Source: Alviniconcha marisindica
Taxonomy: Eukaryota; Mollusca; Gastropoda; Provannidae
Direction: 5' to 3'
Length of the DNA stretch: 64,000 nucleotides
NCBI GenBank assembly: GCA_018857735.1
Contig: JABMCL010000598.1
Span: 727,501-791,500 of the forward strand
Shown: positions 1 to 9,285 of the stretch, piece after piece
Numbering within the stretch: position 1 is the stretch's first letter
Layout: every line of letters begins with the position of its first letter
Position numbers and translations under genes: made by a program
The notes under the pieces: model-generated
What the model was told of the DNA's origin: nothing
Databases searched by the model: none
The model's input: the letters and a program-made list of their open reading frames with translations, nothing else

Positions 1-120
1 TATCTACACAAAGATCAATAGCATAATAATACATTACTACAGTGACAGAGTCATACAAAGCAAAGCGAAACTGACACACACTGAAACACCCTCGCACTCA
101 CTGAGTCCTCTGCAGACACT

Positions 121-132
121 CACACACACACA

Positions 133-229
<97 letters not shown>
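121..229. repeat. (CA)n microsatellite
   Basis: Dinucleotide CA tract of about 110 bases with one early interruption (CATA). Open frames across it in all directions are a by-product of the repeat and not genes. Confidence 0.95.
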
Positions 230-231
<2 letters not shown>

Positions 232-540
232 CGTAGACAGTATGTGTGTAAATTAGGATGGATGTGTAACCTGACACACACATGTTCACAGGTTTCCGTG
301 CACGCATTTGTTCTTTGATTCTTAATCAGTATTGATTCTTAATGTCCTGGATGTCGAATGACACATCACGGACACCGTGCACGCCCACACACATGGCCGG
401 TATTTATAGTGCGCGTTCGGCCACTAAAAGCGCTTTGTCATTTAATTAAACAAAAGCATGGGATGCATAAATAATCGCACAAAAATCAATAACATAATAA
501 GACATTACTGCTCATACTTAGTTATACAATGCAAAGTGAA

Positions 541-688
541 ACTGACACACAAACACAAACACCCTCGCACTCACAGCACGCACTCACTGACACACAAACA
601 CAAACACCCTCGCACTCACAGCACGCACTCACTGACACACAAACACAAACACCCTCGCACTCACAGCACGCACTCACTGACACACATT
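541..688. repeat. 45-bp minisatellite, about 3.3 copies
   Basis: The unit starts ACTGACACACAAACACAAAC and continues CACCCTCGCACTCACAGCAC. Copies begin at 541, 586 and 631. A related single copy sits at about 70-105, and the sequence before both is also similar (12-70 against 484-540), so the array lies within an older duplication about 470 bp apart. Confidence 0.9.
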
Positions 689-771
689 TTTCACAGCAAT
701 AACGACAACGGCCTGCCAGGCGCCGGAGCTTCTTTCTCAGTAAACGGACTGAATGAACCGGAAATTTCAGT

Positions 772-927
772 AAGTCTGTGGTCATCCAGACTGATTCAGT
801 CCGGTCAGATCTCAGTGCCCACGAAGTCTGTGGTCATCCAGACTGATTCAGTCCGGTCAGATCTCAGTGCCCACGAAGTCTGTGGTCATCCAAACTGATT
901 CAGTCCGGTCAGATCTCAGTACCCACG
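772..927. repeat. 52-bp minisatellite, three copies
   Basis: Copies begin at 772, 824 and 876, each starting AAGTCTGTGGTCATCCA and holding GATTCAGTCCGGTCAGATCT. The copies are almost identical. Confidence 0.95.
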
Positions 928-1071
928 AATCAGTGTCCGCACGCCCCCTGTACGTCCGCTTTGTGGGAGTTGTAGAACTTTGTAGTCGACTCTGATTGGT
1001 TGTCGCTGTGCAACTGCGAGATAAACGAAAGGGGTCTAATAAAGTCTACCCGGTACAGACACATGACACGC

Positions 1072-1145
1072 GAGCCGGTTTGGCCTAGCGGTAAGGCGTT
1101 AGGCTGGTAAGCAGAGGGACCTCGGTTCGAATCCGCTTCGGCTCT
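1072..1145 (+). tRNA. tRNA-like sequence (Thr GGT-like), probably the head of a SINE
   Basis: This is a 74-nt tRNA-like block. The acceptor arms GAGCCGG and TCGGCTC pair over seven positions with one G-T. A box-A-like TGGCCTAGCGG and a perfect box B, GGTTCGAATCC, are at normal spacing. The anticodon loop would be CTGGTAA, giving GGT (Thr). The anticodon stem (TTAGG against GCAGA) and the outer T-stem pair poorly, so a working tRNA is unlikely. A SINE-type body and (TTAC)n-like tail follow, so I read it as a pol III head or tRNA pseudogene. Confidence 0.55.
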
Positions 1146-1402
1146 CCTTTCTCTTCACAAGTTGTGGTCTGTGGACACTGTCTTGTGACTTTGTCCCTCA
1201 CAATTATGAAACATTAAAATGGCTCTCATCGCTGCCCATCTTAATGTAGGAGTCATTCTGGTGGTGACAGTGTAGCGATAGGTATTTAATCTCCCTCTCC
1301 CCCCCCCCCCCACCTCCACACCCCGTTAGCCCACCTCCCCGTCCCTAATAATCCTTATGGTTTCTGTGGACGTTAAGCACCATGTTTACTTGCTTACTTC
1401 AC
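1072..1402 (+). mobile_element. Probable tRNA-derived SINE with (TTAC)n-like tail
   Basis: The tRNA-like head is followed by about 190 bp of unique body and then a conserved 3' module: CCCCGTCCCTAATAA, TTTCTGTGGACGTTAAGCAC and CATGTTTACTTGCTTACTTC. The same 3' module recurs at about 2325-2371, 2858-2905 and 5368-5412, and inverted at 20641-20700, where it has a target-site duplication. That supports mobility. The body boundaries are inferred. Confidence 0.55.
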
Positions 1403-1466
1403 ATGACAGAGAGTCCAAGCGAGATCAAGAGGAGTGAGGTGAGCTGAACTCTCACGAAGAAGCAGG

Positions 1467-2068
1467 CCCAGAAGAGATCAAGAGGAGGGAGGTGAGCTGG
1501 TGACTCTCCCACGAACTTAGTTAGCCCAGAAGAGATCAAGAGGAGGGAGGTGAGCTGGTGACTCTCCCACGAACTTAGTTAGCCCAGAAGAGATCAAGAG
1601 GAGGGAGGTGAGCTGGTGACTCTCCCACGAACTTAGTTAGCCCAGAAGAGATCAAGAGGAGGGAGGTGAGCTGGTGACTCTCCCACGAACTTAGTTAGCC
1701 CAGAAGAGATCAAGAGGAGGGAGGTGAGCTGGTGACTCTCCCACGAACTTAGTTAGCCCAGAAGAGATCAAGAGGAGGGAGGTGAGCTGGTGACTCTCCC
1801 ACGAACTTAGTTAGCCCAGAAGAGATCAAGAGGAGGGAGGTGAGCTGGTGACTCTCCCACGAACTTAGCCCAGAAGAGATCAAGAGGAGGGAGGTGAGCT
1901 GGTGACTCTCCCACGAACTTAGTTAGCCCAGAAGAGATCAAGAGCAGGGAGGTGAGCTGGTGACTCTCCCACGAACTTAGTTAGCCCAGAAGAGATCAAG
2001 AGGAGGGAGGTGAGCTGGTGACTCTCCCACGAACTTAGTTAGCCCAGAAGAGATCAAGAGCAGGGAGG
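1467..2068. repeat. 58-bp minisatellite, about 10 copies
   Basis: The unit is CCCAGAAGAGATCAAGAGGA followed by GGGAGGTGAGCTGGTGACTC and TCCCACGAACTTAGTTAG. One copy near 1865 lacks one TTAG, and some carry GAGCAGGG in place of GAGGAGGG. The seed unit also occurs once each near 2395-2450, 2465-2500 and 2525-2550 in the duplicated block downstream. Confidence 0.95.
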
Positions 2069-3056
2069 TGGCGTCGGGCTTGAGAGTTTGGACTTCTTTT
2101 GCTTCAGTTGTTTCCCAACGGCGGAGCTACGGACATTGTCTTTGTGACTCTGTTCTGCATAACAGCTGGGACAGCCATTGCGTGGTGCGGTGGTCGCTGC
2201 GCAATGCCGGACGGACACTGCCTTAACATCCTGTTGTTCTGGCGGCGGTCCACGGCGGCCTCGGTCTTCCGGGCTGGCGCCAGTTTCTAGGTTTCTCTCT
2301 TCTGTCCCCCTTTTCCCACTCGTCCCCGTCCCTAATAGGCCTTCTCGCCTCCGTGGACGTTAAGCAACAAAGTATCTCTCAGACATGACAGAGTCCAGGC
2401 GAGATCAAGAAGAGCCGGGAGGTGAGCTGGACTCTCACGAAGAAGTTAGACACCAGTTTTGCGGGTCCAGGCGAGATCAAGAGGAGGGAGGTGGTGCCGC
2501 TGGACCCTCAACTGTGACTGAGTTAGCCCAGAAGAGATCAAGAGTAGGAAGGGAGTTGGAGTTTTGCCGCCTCAGTTGTTTCTCAGTCAACAGCCGCCGA
2601 GCTACGCCGGGACGTGACGACATTGTCTAGTCAATGACTGACTGACTCTGTTCCGCACAGCAGTAGTTGAGACAGCAATTGGAGTGGTACGCTAGTTGCT
2701 GCGCAATGGCGAGGGGATACTGCCTTAACTTGACCTGACATTTTTGTGGTTCTGGCGGCGGTCCACGGCATCTTTGGCCCCGGTCTTCCCGGTCACATGG
2801 CGCCTGTGCCGGACCGAGCGGCTCGACCGTTAGTCTTTCTTCCCCTTCAGTCCCCCCTGTCCCCGTCCCTAGTAAACAATGTCGTTTCTGTGGACGTTGA
2901 GCAAAATGGTTCCGAGGCACATGAACGTCACTTCCCTGACTGAAACGGGTCGGCGGGGACGTGACAAGATGGGGCCGGGGCGGGCCACGTCACAGCCGCC
3001 CCGCCACCAGCTTCGTTCTGCCCGGCGGCACCGACCTCAGCCATGGCGCAGTGCCG
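2069..3056. repeat. GC-rich block of diverged duplications
   Basis: Two diverged copies of a segment of about 500 bp lie head to tail (about 2070-2545 and 2546-2910). Shared landmarks in order are CTTCAGTTGTTTC/CTCAGTTGTTTC, GCTGCGCAATG, TTCTGGCGGCGGTCCACGGC and the SINE-tail module GTCCCTAATA...GTGGACGTTAAGCA. A weaker third copy may be the SINE body at about 1180-1400. I see no gene; short open frames here do not agree between the copies. Confidence 0.6.
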
Positions 3057-3222
3057 AGTAATAATAATAATAATAATGTACATTTATCATGCGCTCATCA
3101 ACGCCCTGAGCGCTCACATGATACATATTAACCTAAATATGATATTCTATACACATGCAGAGCATAGTTCTACAAACAGTTTACATAAAGTATTATTTAA
3201 AAATAAAATAAAAAACACTACA

Positions 3223-3301
<79 letters not shown>

Positions 3302-5198
3302 ACACACACACACACACACTGACTGTAGCAGAAACTGGGTACTGATATTAGTTAGGATGGAAATACTGTGAGAAGAGGAAGGTTTTCAGTTTGGCTTTAA
3401 AAGATGACAGGGTTGAGCAGTGTCTAAGGTCTTGTGGGAGTGAATTCCAAATGTGGGGTCCAAAGCAAGAGAAGGCGCGGAAGCTATGAGTCTTGCGTTT
3501 GTATTGTTGGATTTCCAGCATGCGGGTGTCAGAAGAAGAGCGTAGTGTACGAGATGGAGTGTAGACATGCAGCAGTTCAGAGAGGTAAGCAGGACCAGAA
3601 CCATTTATAGCACTGAAACACATACAAGCGACTTTATACTTAATACGTTCTGAAAGGGAAGCCAGTGCAGTTTTTCCAGGAGAGGTGTTGAGTGTTGGTG
3701 ATGGGGTGCCAAGAGAACAAGTCTTGCAGCAAAGTTCTGAATTTTCTGGAGAGGTTGGATGACAGAATTAGGTGTACCCATGAGGAGACAGTTGCAGTAG
3801 TCAAGCCGTGAGAGGATATAGGAAGTAACAAGAGTCTTGGTTGCGTCTTCAGCGAGAAACCTGCGGATTGAACTAATGCGTTTAAGCTCGAAATAAGCAG
3901 TTTGGCAGATTTTTATGACGTGCTTCTTCATGGACAGTTTTGAGTCAAGAATGAATCCAAGGTTCCTGGCAGAATCAGAGAAGGGGATGTTGTGAGAGCC
4001 AAGAGTAATCGAGTCAGGGAGGGGAACGGTAGAAGGTTTCAAGGAAGACGAAAAGGGAAAGAGAAGAGCTTCTGTTTTGTCATCGTTCAGTTTGAGCTGA
4101 TTTTCAGTCGGCATGTTTTTATGTCGTCTGTGCATGCATTGAGTTCTTTGGTGAGGTTGGTCACTTCACTGAGAGGAGCTGATTTCTGAAGCTGTGGTCA
4201 TCTGCGAAAAGCTGATGGTTTATGTTATGTCTTTATGTGGGCGAACATATCAAACCGAAACAGCCATGTGGGGAGACATGTTTTATTCAGCAACGATCAC
4301 CCTTGTTCCTTCAGTAACATTAGTATTACATGGGTTACTTCCCTTGCATCTTCTGCATAGCATACATGTGTTGCTTCACAATATATGACAGTTTACAGAG
4401 TGGTTAGCTATGATATCGGAGAGAGGTGTAGTGTACAGGACGAAGAGAATGGGCCCCAGTACATGAGCTGTGATGGTGACGAAGACGAGTTATTGACTGA
4501 AGTGGACTGATATCTGTCTGAGAGGTATGAGTGAAACCACTGGAGTGCAGTAGACTGAATGCCAAAAACAGAGTTCGGCAGGCGGGAGAGCCGGAGAATT
4601 TGGTGGTCAATAGTGTCAAAAGCGGCAGAAAGATCCAACAAAAGAAGAACAGAAATGTTGTCATTGTCCAGAGCAGAAAGAATATCGTTTACAATATGTA
4701 ACAAAACGGTCTCAGTGCGGCTGTGTCCTGCTCGATAGGCTGACTGAAAAGGATTGCCGCTGAGGTTGTTTTCTTGGAGATGGGAGAGAAGTTTGTGGAG
4801 AACGACTTTTTTTCAAGAATTTTGGACAGAAATGGAAGGTTAGAAATGGGACGGTAGTTTTTCAAAAGATTTTTGTCAAGTGATGGCTTTTTCAACAGAG
4901 CCGGGTTTGCCGTCTTCAGATCACGTGGTACAATGCCAGTGGTAAGAGATGTGTTGATGTTCGTGATGGTCGGCAAGAGGATGTCAAGGTTTTCACAAAG
5001 AAGCGTGGTGGGAATGGGATCAAGTTCACAAGACTTGGCAGATGCACTGTTGATTATTTTTAAGACAAATGATTCATCGGCAGTGACACCGGGTTTCCTG
5101 ACCCGTGGCACTGCCGTGACTAAGCCGGGTACCGAACTGCCTTCAACAATGGGCTGAACGAGCCTTGCGGTTTTGTGAGCTGTATGACATATAGTCAA
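3057..5198 (-). mobile_element. CR1/L2-like non-LTR retrotransposon, 5'-truncated and decayed
   Basis: Read on the minus strand this is a reverse transcriptase ORF broken by frameshifts. In order: a KSCELDPIP block and NYRPISNLPFLSKILEK (about 5040-4810), LLDLSAAFDTIDH (about 4640-4600), FHSYLSDRYQS (about 4540-4500), the FADD catalytic box (about 4194-4215), LKLNDDKTEALLFP (about 4100-4050), LDYCNCLL with IQNFAARLVL (about 3810-3720), and the C-terminal GPHIWNSLPQDLRHC...FKAKLKTFLFSQ (about 3470-3365). The stop is near 3348. The 3' UTR holds the (CA)n tract at 3219-3320, then a GAGCGCTCAGGGCG motif, and ends in (ATT)n at 3058-3077, a normal tail for such elements. Family known from the motifs; the clade assignment is inference. 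Confidence 0.9.
3219..3320. repeat. (CA)n microsatellite inside a LINE 3' UTR
   Basis: About 50 CA repeats with small interruptions, just after the retrotransposon stop codon (minus strand). The LINE ends at 42280-42630 and 62483-63880 have a TG/CA tract at the equivalent place. Confidence 0.95.
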
Positions 5199-6040
5199 GC
5201 GACAAAGCCGCGTAAATACGACTCACTATAACACCGCCGTAACCTGAATGGCACTGTCACCGACTGACTCGGCCGGCGGCAGCGGTCATAGCGGCACTGA
5301 GAGTCAATCACCGCAGTGGTGGAAGTCACTGAGTCACTGAGTCGATGACGTGGCCGTCCCGGCTGCGCTTCCCGTCCCTAATAGTCCGTGCAGTCTCTGC
5401 GGACGTAAAGCAACACCGGCAACACTTGAACAACTTGACCGGCTATGGCCAAACCGTGGCTGCCGTCCTGCGCTTCGCAGGCCGGGATCGAATAGTCAGT
5501 GGCGTGCAATCGCTCTGTGTACGAGTCGCGGTAAAGCAACATTGAACAACCATGGCCAAACACGGCGGCGCCCAGACATCAATTGACGGACACGGCCCAC
5601 TGACTGGCCGGCGACGACGCCAAGAAATCGAAACTAGCACTCAGTCAGTGACAATGAATACCGAGCGGCCGCTCCGACAGCCGCGTCAGCCACCGAGGCT
5701 GGGCCAGTCGAAGAAAAACTAAAGCACACAAAAAGGTCGATTGTTGAATGCGTTTAAAATGTGTCCAAGCCAAACAGTGTAGCCCGCCTGACAAAGTTCG
5801 AATCGAGTCACTGATTCCGCCGAACTACCGCCGGCTGAACCGGCACCGAGTCAGCGTCAGATTTGGGTTTTCACAAACACACACACATGAATCAAAGAAA
5901 GAGGATGTAACGCTCAAATCGCTAGTTAATAATAATATTTTAAATATCAAGGCTTTTGAACCCAAAAGATTTTTAGATTTTAATATTTTCCACACGCAGC
6001 TCAGGGTCGCCGTCATTCCCTCCCCTCATCCGGTATTAAT
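5199..6040. other. GC-rich non-coding stretch with SINE-tail module and T7-promoter-like 16-mer
   Basis: No supportable gene. It holds a copy of the SINE 3' module (5368-5412, CCCGTCCCTAATAGTCC...GCGGACGTAAAGCAAC), a partial repeat of the following sequence (GTAAAGCAACATTGAACAAC near 5531), and the 16-mer AATACGACTCACTATA at 5215-5230. Open frames here do not resemble known proteins. Confidence 0.5.
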
Positions 6041-6042
6041 TA

Positions 6043-6087
6043 TTGCGCATGCGCAAAGTGCTGGCCTCTTTCTCAACGCCATCTTGA
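6043..6087 (+). promoter_or_regulatory. Promoter-like NRF1 and YY1 motif pair
   Basis: TTGCGCATGCGCAA (6043-6056) is a full palindromic NRF1 site. CGCCATCTTGA (6077-6087) matches the YY1 core in the orientation commonly found just downstream of animal transcription starts. The pair lies about 110-150 bp before an ATG with a good splice donor after it. I infer a TATA-less housekeeping-type promoter, possibly for CARF, whose first recognised coding exon is 3 kb downstream. Confidence 0.55.
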
Positions 6088-6193
6088 TGTCGAGGTTTGT
6101 CGAGTACGAGGTTTGTGACTCGTTTTCGCATTCACACTCTTGCATCCATCTCTTCGACTTTCCTGTTCCGCTGACTCAGTGTGAACGAACATT

Positions 6194-6427
6194 ATGAAGC
6201 GTCGCGCTCAACGTTTCGTTGAAAAGCAATATACACCCCCCAGTTTTGATGAAATTTTGTCGTCGAACCAGATAAAAGACCTTGACCCATTCATTTCGAC
6301 GACTGTTTACCATAACAAGAAGAAAAGGATTTGCGTAAGGCCAGAGCAGACGAACTTTTACCTTCTCACGTCAACAGAGAAGCGATTTGAACGGTCACTA
6401 GTGTTAGCGCTTGGGAGAGAAATCTGA
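6194..6427 (+). CDS. Short ORF or first coding exon, unrecognised
   Basis: An ATG at 6194 opens a 77-codon frame rich in basic and polar residues (MKRRAQRFVEKQYTPPSFDE at the start) that I do not recognise. A strong donor, TTTGC|GTAAGG, lies at 6334/6335, so the real product may be the first 47 codons joined to a downstream exon. If joined to the CARF 5' exon at 9050 the frame does not match CARF and would make an upstream ORF overlapping its start codon. The promoter-like motifs before it and the non-repetitive sequence support a transcribed exon; the coding role is uncertain. Confidence 0.35.
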   Translation: MKRRAQRFVEKQYTPPSFDEILSSNQIKDLDPFISTTVYHNKKKRICVRPEQTNFYLLTSTEKRFERSLVLALGREI

Positions 6428-6690
6428 TTATATAAGGAACTCGCAGAAGTGTTTTCCCACAGTCTCCGCAGCGTTTACAATGTGCTGTATAAATATAACA
6501 TATATATATATATAATAGAACAAGACGTGGAACGTGACAAAAATCAGTATAATTACTAACAGACTTGTTGAAAACGTAAAATGATTCGTTTTACTGTTAA
6601 AATGTTAAGCTGGTTTATTAACTGGTTGATTAGGTGTGTTAAAAGCTTTGGCGAAGGTGGAGATGGGTGGTTCACAAAAATTGTACTCAC

Positions 6691-6703
6691 ACACACACAC
6701 ACA

Positions 6704-6800
<97 letters not shown>
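6691..6800. repeat. Compound (AC)n(TC)n(TA)n microsatellite
   Basis: About nine AC units run into about 40 TC units and then about nine TA units. Confidence 0.95.
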
Positions 6801-8660
6801 AAATGGAAACTTGTAAATCACATAGTGACATACCCTAATGTGACATAGAGCTTCAAAAATAAACTTTGCTCCAGATGTGCATAGAACCTTTAAGTGCAAG
6901 TGTAAGTTTAAGTCATTGTGCAACATATCCTGCAAAAAAATAAAAATAAAATCTTATTTTTATTTTTAAATAAGCATTTATTTAATGAGGGTGTACCTTT
7001 GGTGGAATTTATGTATCTTGTAAGTTGTATTTACTTACATGCCAGGTGAGTTACTGTAGGCAACTCAGATCTTTGTTGCGTTTGTGTGATGTCTTTCGAG
7101 TGCTTATTAACTCCCCTGTTTGTTGATTCTAAATAAGCATTACATTACCTGTACTCCAGTTAAAACATGGAAACCAAACAGTGTTCATGAAGTAATAAAA
7201 CAGGATAGAAAAAAAGAAACATGGTTTTATTTCATTCATCTTAAAGTTGGATGTTCTTGTAAAAGTCCATCATTTTTCTTCATTTTTTCTCTCTTTTTTT
7301 GTTTGTTTCTTTTTTCTTTTTAGGGGGGAGGGGGTCTGTTGGTAGCTGCACTGACAAATGAAATCATGAAAAATGACTTGTAAACACATGGCTTATAAAA
7401 AGTTATATCCACCTTAGCAGTGCAAGTTAGCAAAGTGTCTACAGTCAACAGTGCATTATTACAGTATTAGTGTCAGTGATTTTGATGTAATGGGGTTCAG
7501 GTTAAGCAGTAATTTCTGGTATTTACCAGTTAAGATCAGTGATGGTTATTATTTTGTTTGACTGACAGCACAGTGAGAGATAGAGTGTTTGTGTATCACT
7601 GCATGTGATGTGTGTGTTCTAGATGGGGAAGGGAGCAGAGTGACCGGCAGTAGAGCTTTAGTAGTATAGATGGTCAATTGATCAAATAGTCAGTTCCTAT
7701 TGACTGCAGGTGAGTTATCCAGTCTTGAATATGGTGACCCCTGCATTAGCACAATTTCTGAGAACCATCCAGATACTTTCCCCTCATTTTGACTGCAGAT
7801 TTAGCTGATTCACAGTCACAAATGGATCTCGCAATTTTAGGGTGAGGGTTAGATCTGGCAGCCAAATAATTGGTTTTAATTATGTTTTTTTCCAGGATCA
7901 CTTCTTGATTTGCTTCCTTTGCTGACATGTTGTTTTCCATTGGAACAGCGTCAGTTTCATTGGAAGCTGTTTCATGGAAAAGAATAGTCAGGGCAGCAAG
8001 TACAGAAGTAATTGTCACAAAACCATAGACAGTAATTACATCAATTATTTGGCTGTCAGATCAAAGTGTAGATCACGGAGATCCATTTTGTGACTAAGCA
8101 GTAAAAATGAGGTTGGCCATGATCACTGCCTTTTCCAAAACGTCAGATTTTCTTGGAAACTAGCATACATTGTTAAAAGCCTTTTTGTTTTTCTTATCCA
8201 GCTTTGCATTCATGGTGGTAATAATATTCTAATTAGAGCATTTTACCCATTCTGATTAATAATGATAAAGATTTAAGACTTGTGTAGGCCATGTAACCAC
8301 CCCATGGTCAATGGTACTTTATGACAGATGCTGAAACTAGCAACTAAAGAATATTTTGTTATTAATATGCTGAAGTCACACAACTGTCCTGCAAAGACTG
8401 AAGGAAGGACAAGGACTGATGGATTAAAACGATCAAATTCAGCACCCACACACACCCAAAATGTAAAAAATGAGCTAACACAATATGTTTGAATGATATT
8501 CTGCATAAAATTTATAAAAGGCTCACATCTTTTTGCCTTCTAATTCTGGTTGTTTCTGAATTTATTAAACTTTTTTTCCCTAGAGAAGATGTCAGAACTG
8601 TGTTTGTTATCTGCAATACAATGTTGCAACCACTTTAACTTGGCTAAAACTGTGCAAATG
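6801..8660. other. AT-rich stretch with no supported gene
   Basis: Probable intron 1 of CARF if the promoter at 6043 belongs to it. I see no recognisable exon, repeat family or RNA gene. A 90-codon frame on the minus strand (7746-8018) has no recognisable domain. Confidence 0.4.
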
Positions 8661-8664
8661 AGTC

Positions 8665-8950
8665 AGTGCAAAATGGATTTGTGTTTTCATAACATTCCAG
8701 GAAAGGGGGGGGGGTCTTGGGCTGGTCAGGCAAATGGATTTGTTTTCATAACATTCCAGGAAAGGGGGGGGGGGGGGGGGGGGTCTTGGGCTGGTCAGGC
8801 AAATGGATTTGTTTCATAACATTCCAGGAAAGGGGGGGGGGGGGGTCTTGGGCTGGTCAGGCAAATGGATTTGTTTTCATAACAATCCTGGAAAGGGGGG
8901 TGGGGGGGGGGTGTGGGGGGGTCTTGGGCTGGTCAGGCAAATGGATTTTC
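8665..8950. repeat. G-rich minisatellite of about 60-70 bp, 4-5 copies
   Basis: The unit reads CAAATGGATTTGTTTTCATA, ACATTCCAGGAAA, a run of 8-23 G, then TCTTGGGCTGGTCAGG. Copy length differs mainly through the G run. The G runs on the plus strand could form quadruplexes. Confidence 0.9.
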
Positions 8951-9049
8951 ATGTTTGTTCTCCTTGTGGGCTAGTACTGTAGTAGAAAGTTCACCTTTTG
9001 CATACCTGACTGTAAATCAAATGCATTTAGGCTGTGGTGGTGGTTGCAG

Positions 9050-9285
9050 CATTACGTGAGGGCACAGATCCATGATGACCAAGGACAACAATGCTGCCAG
9101 CTCCACCCCAGGTCTGGTCAGTGTATCCACCCAGGCGGCTGTCCTGGTCACACTTCCCACCACCATGACCACAGCAGACATGGGCACACGCATTATGCAT
9201 GGCGCTGCTGTCAAGGAGGAGGCTGATGATGATCTGAATGCCACTTTAGCAGTTGGGGCCAGTGGATCTGCTTCCTTCTCGAACG
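9050..9285 (+). CDS. CARF: CARF coding exon 1 (numbered exon 2 if a 5' UTR exon exists)
   Basis: Possible acceptor TGGTTGCAG|C before 9050. Two ATGs in a row at 9072 and 9075 open the frame [20 protein letters not shown]. The donor is CGAACG|GTAACC at 9285/9286, leaving one base, which fits the phase-1 start of the next exon. The region is Ser/Thr/Ala-rich and low in conserved residues, as the N-terminus of CARF is in vertebrates. The start is chosen by frame and phase, not homology. Confidence 0.6.

Noticed and set aside
1072..1145. Functional tRNA-Thr gene
   Set aside because: Anticodon stem and T-stem pair poorly and a SINE body and tail follow, so I list it as tRNA-like only.
5215..5230. 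Integrated phage or plasmid sequence
   Set aside because: Only 16 bases match; no vector sequence lies around it.
7746..8018. 90-codon reverse ORF
   Set aside because: No recognisable domain, no splice or promoter context, AT-rich intron sequence.
9044..9226. Alternative frame over the first CARF exon
   Set aside because: Does not agree in phase with exon 3 and has no family match; the MMTKDN frame does.
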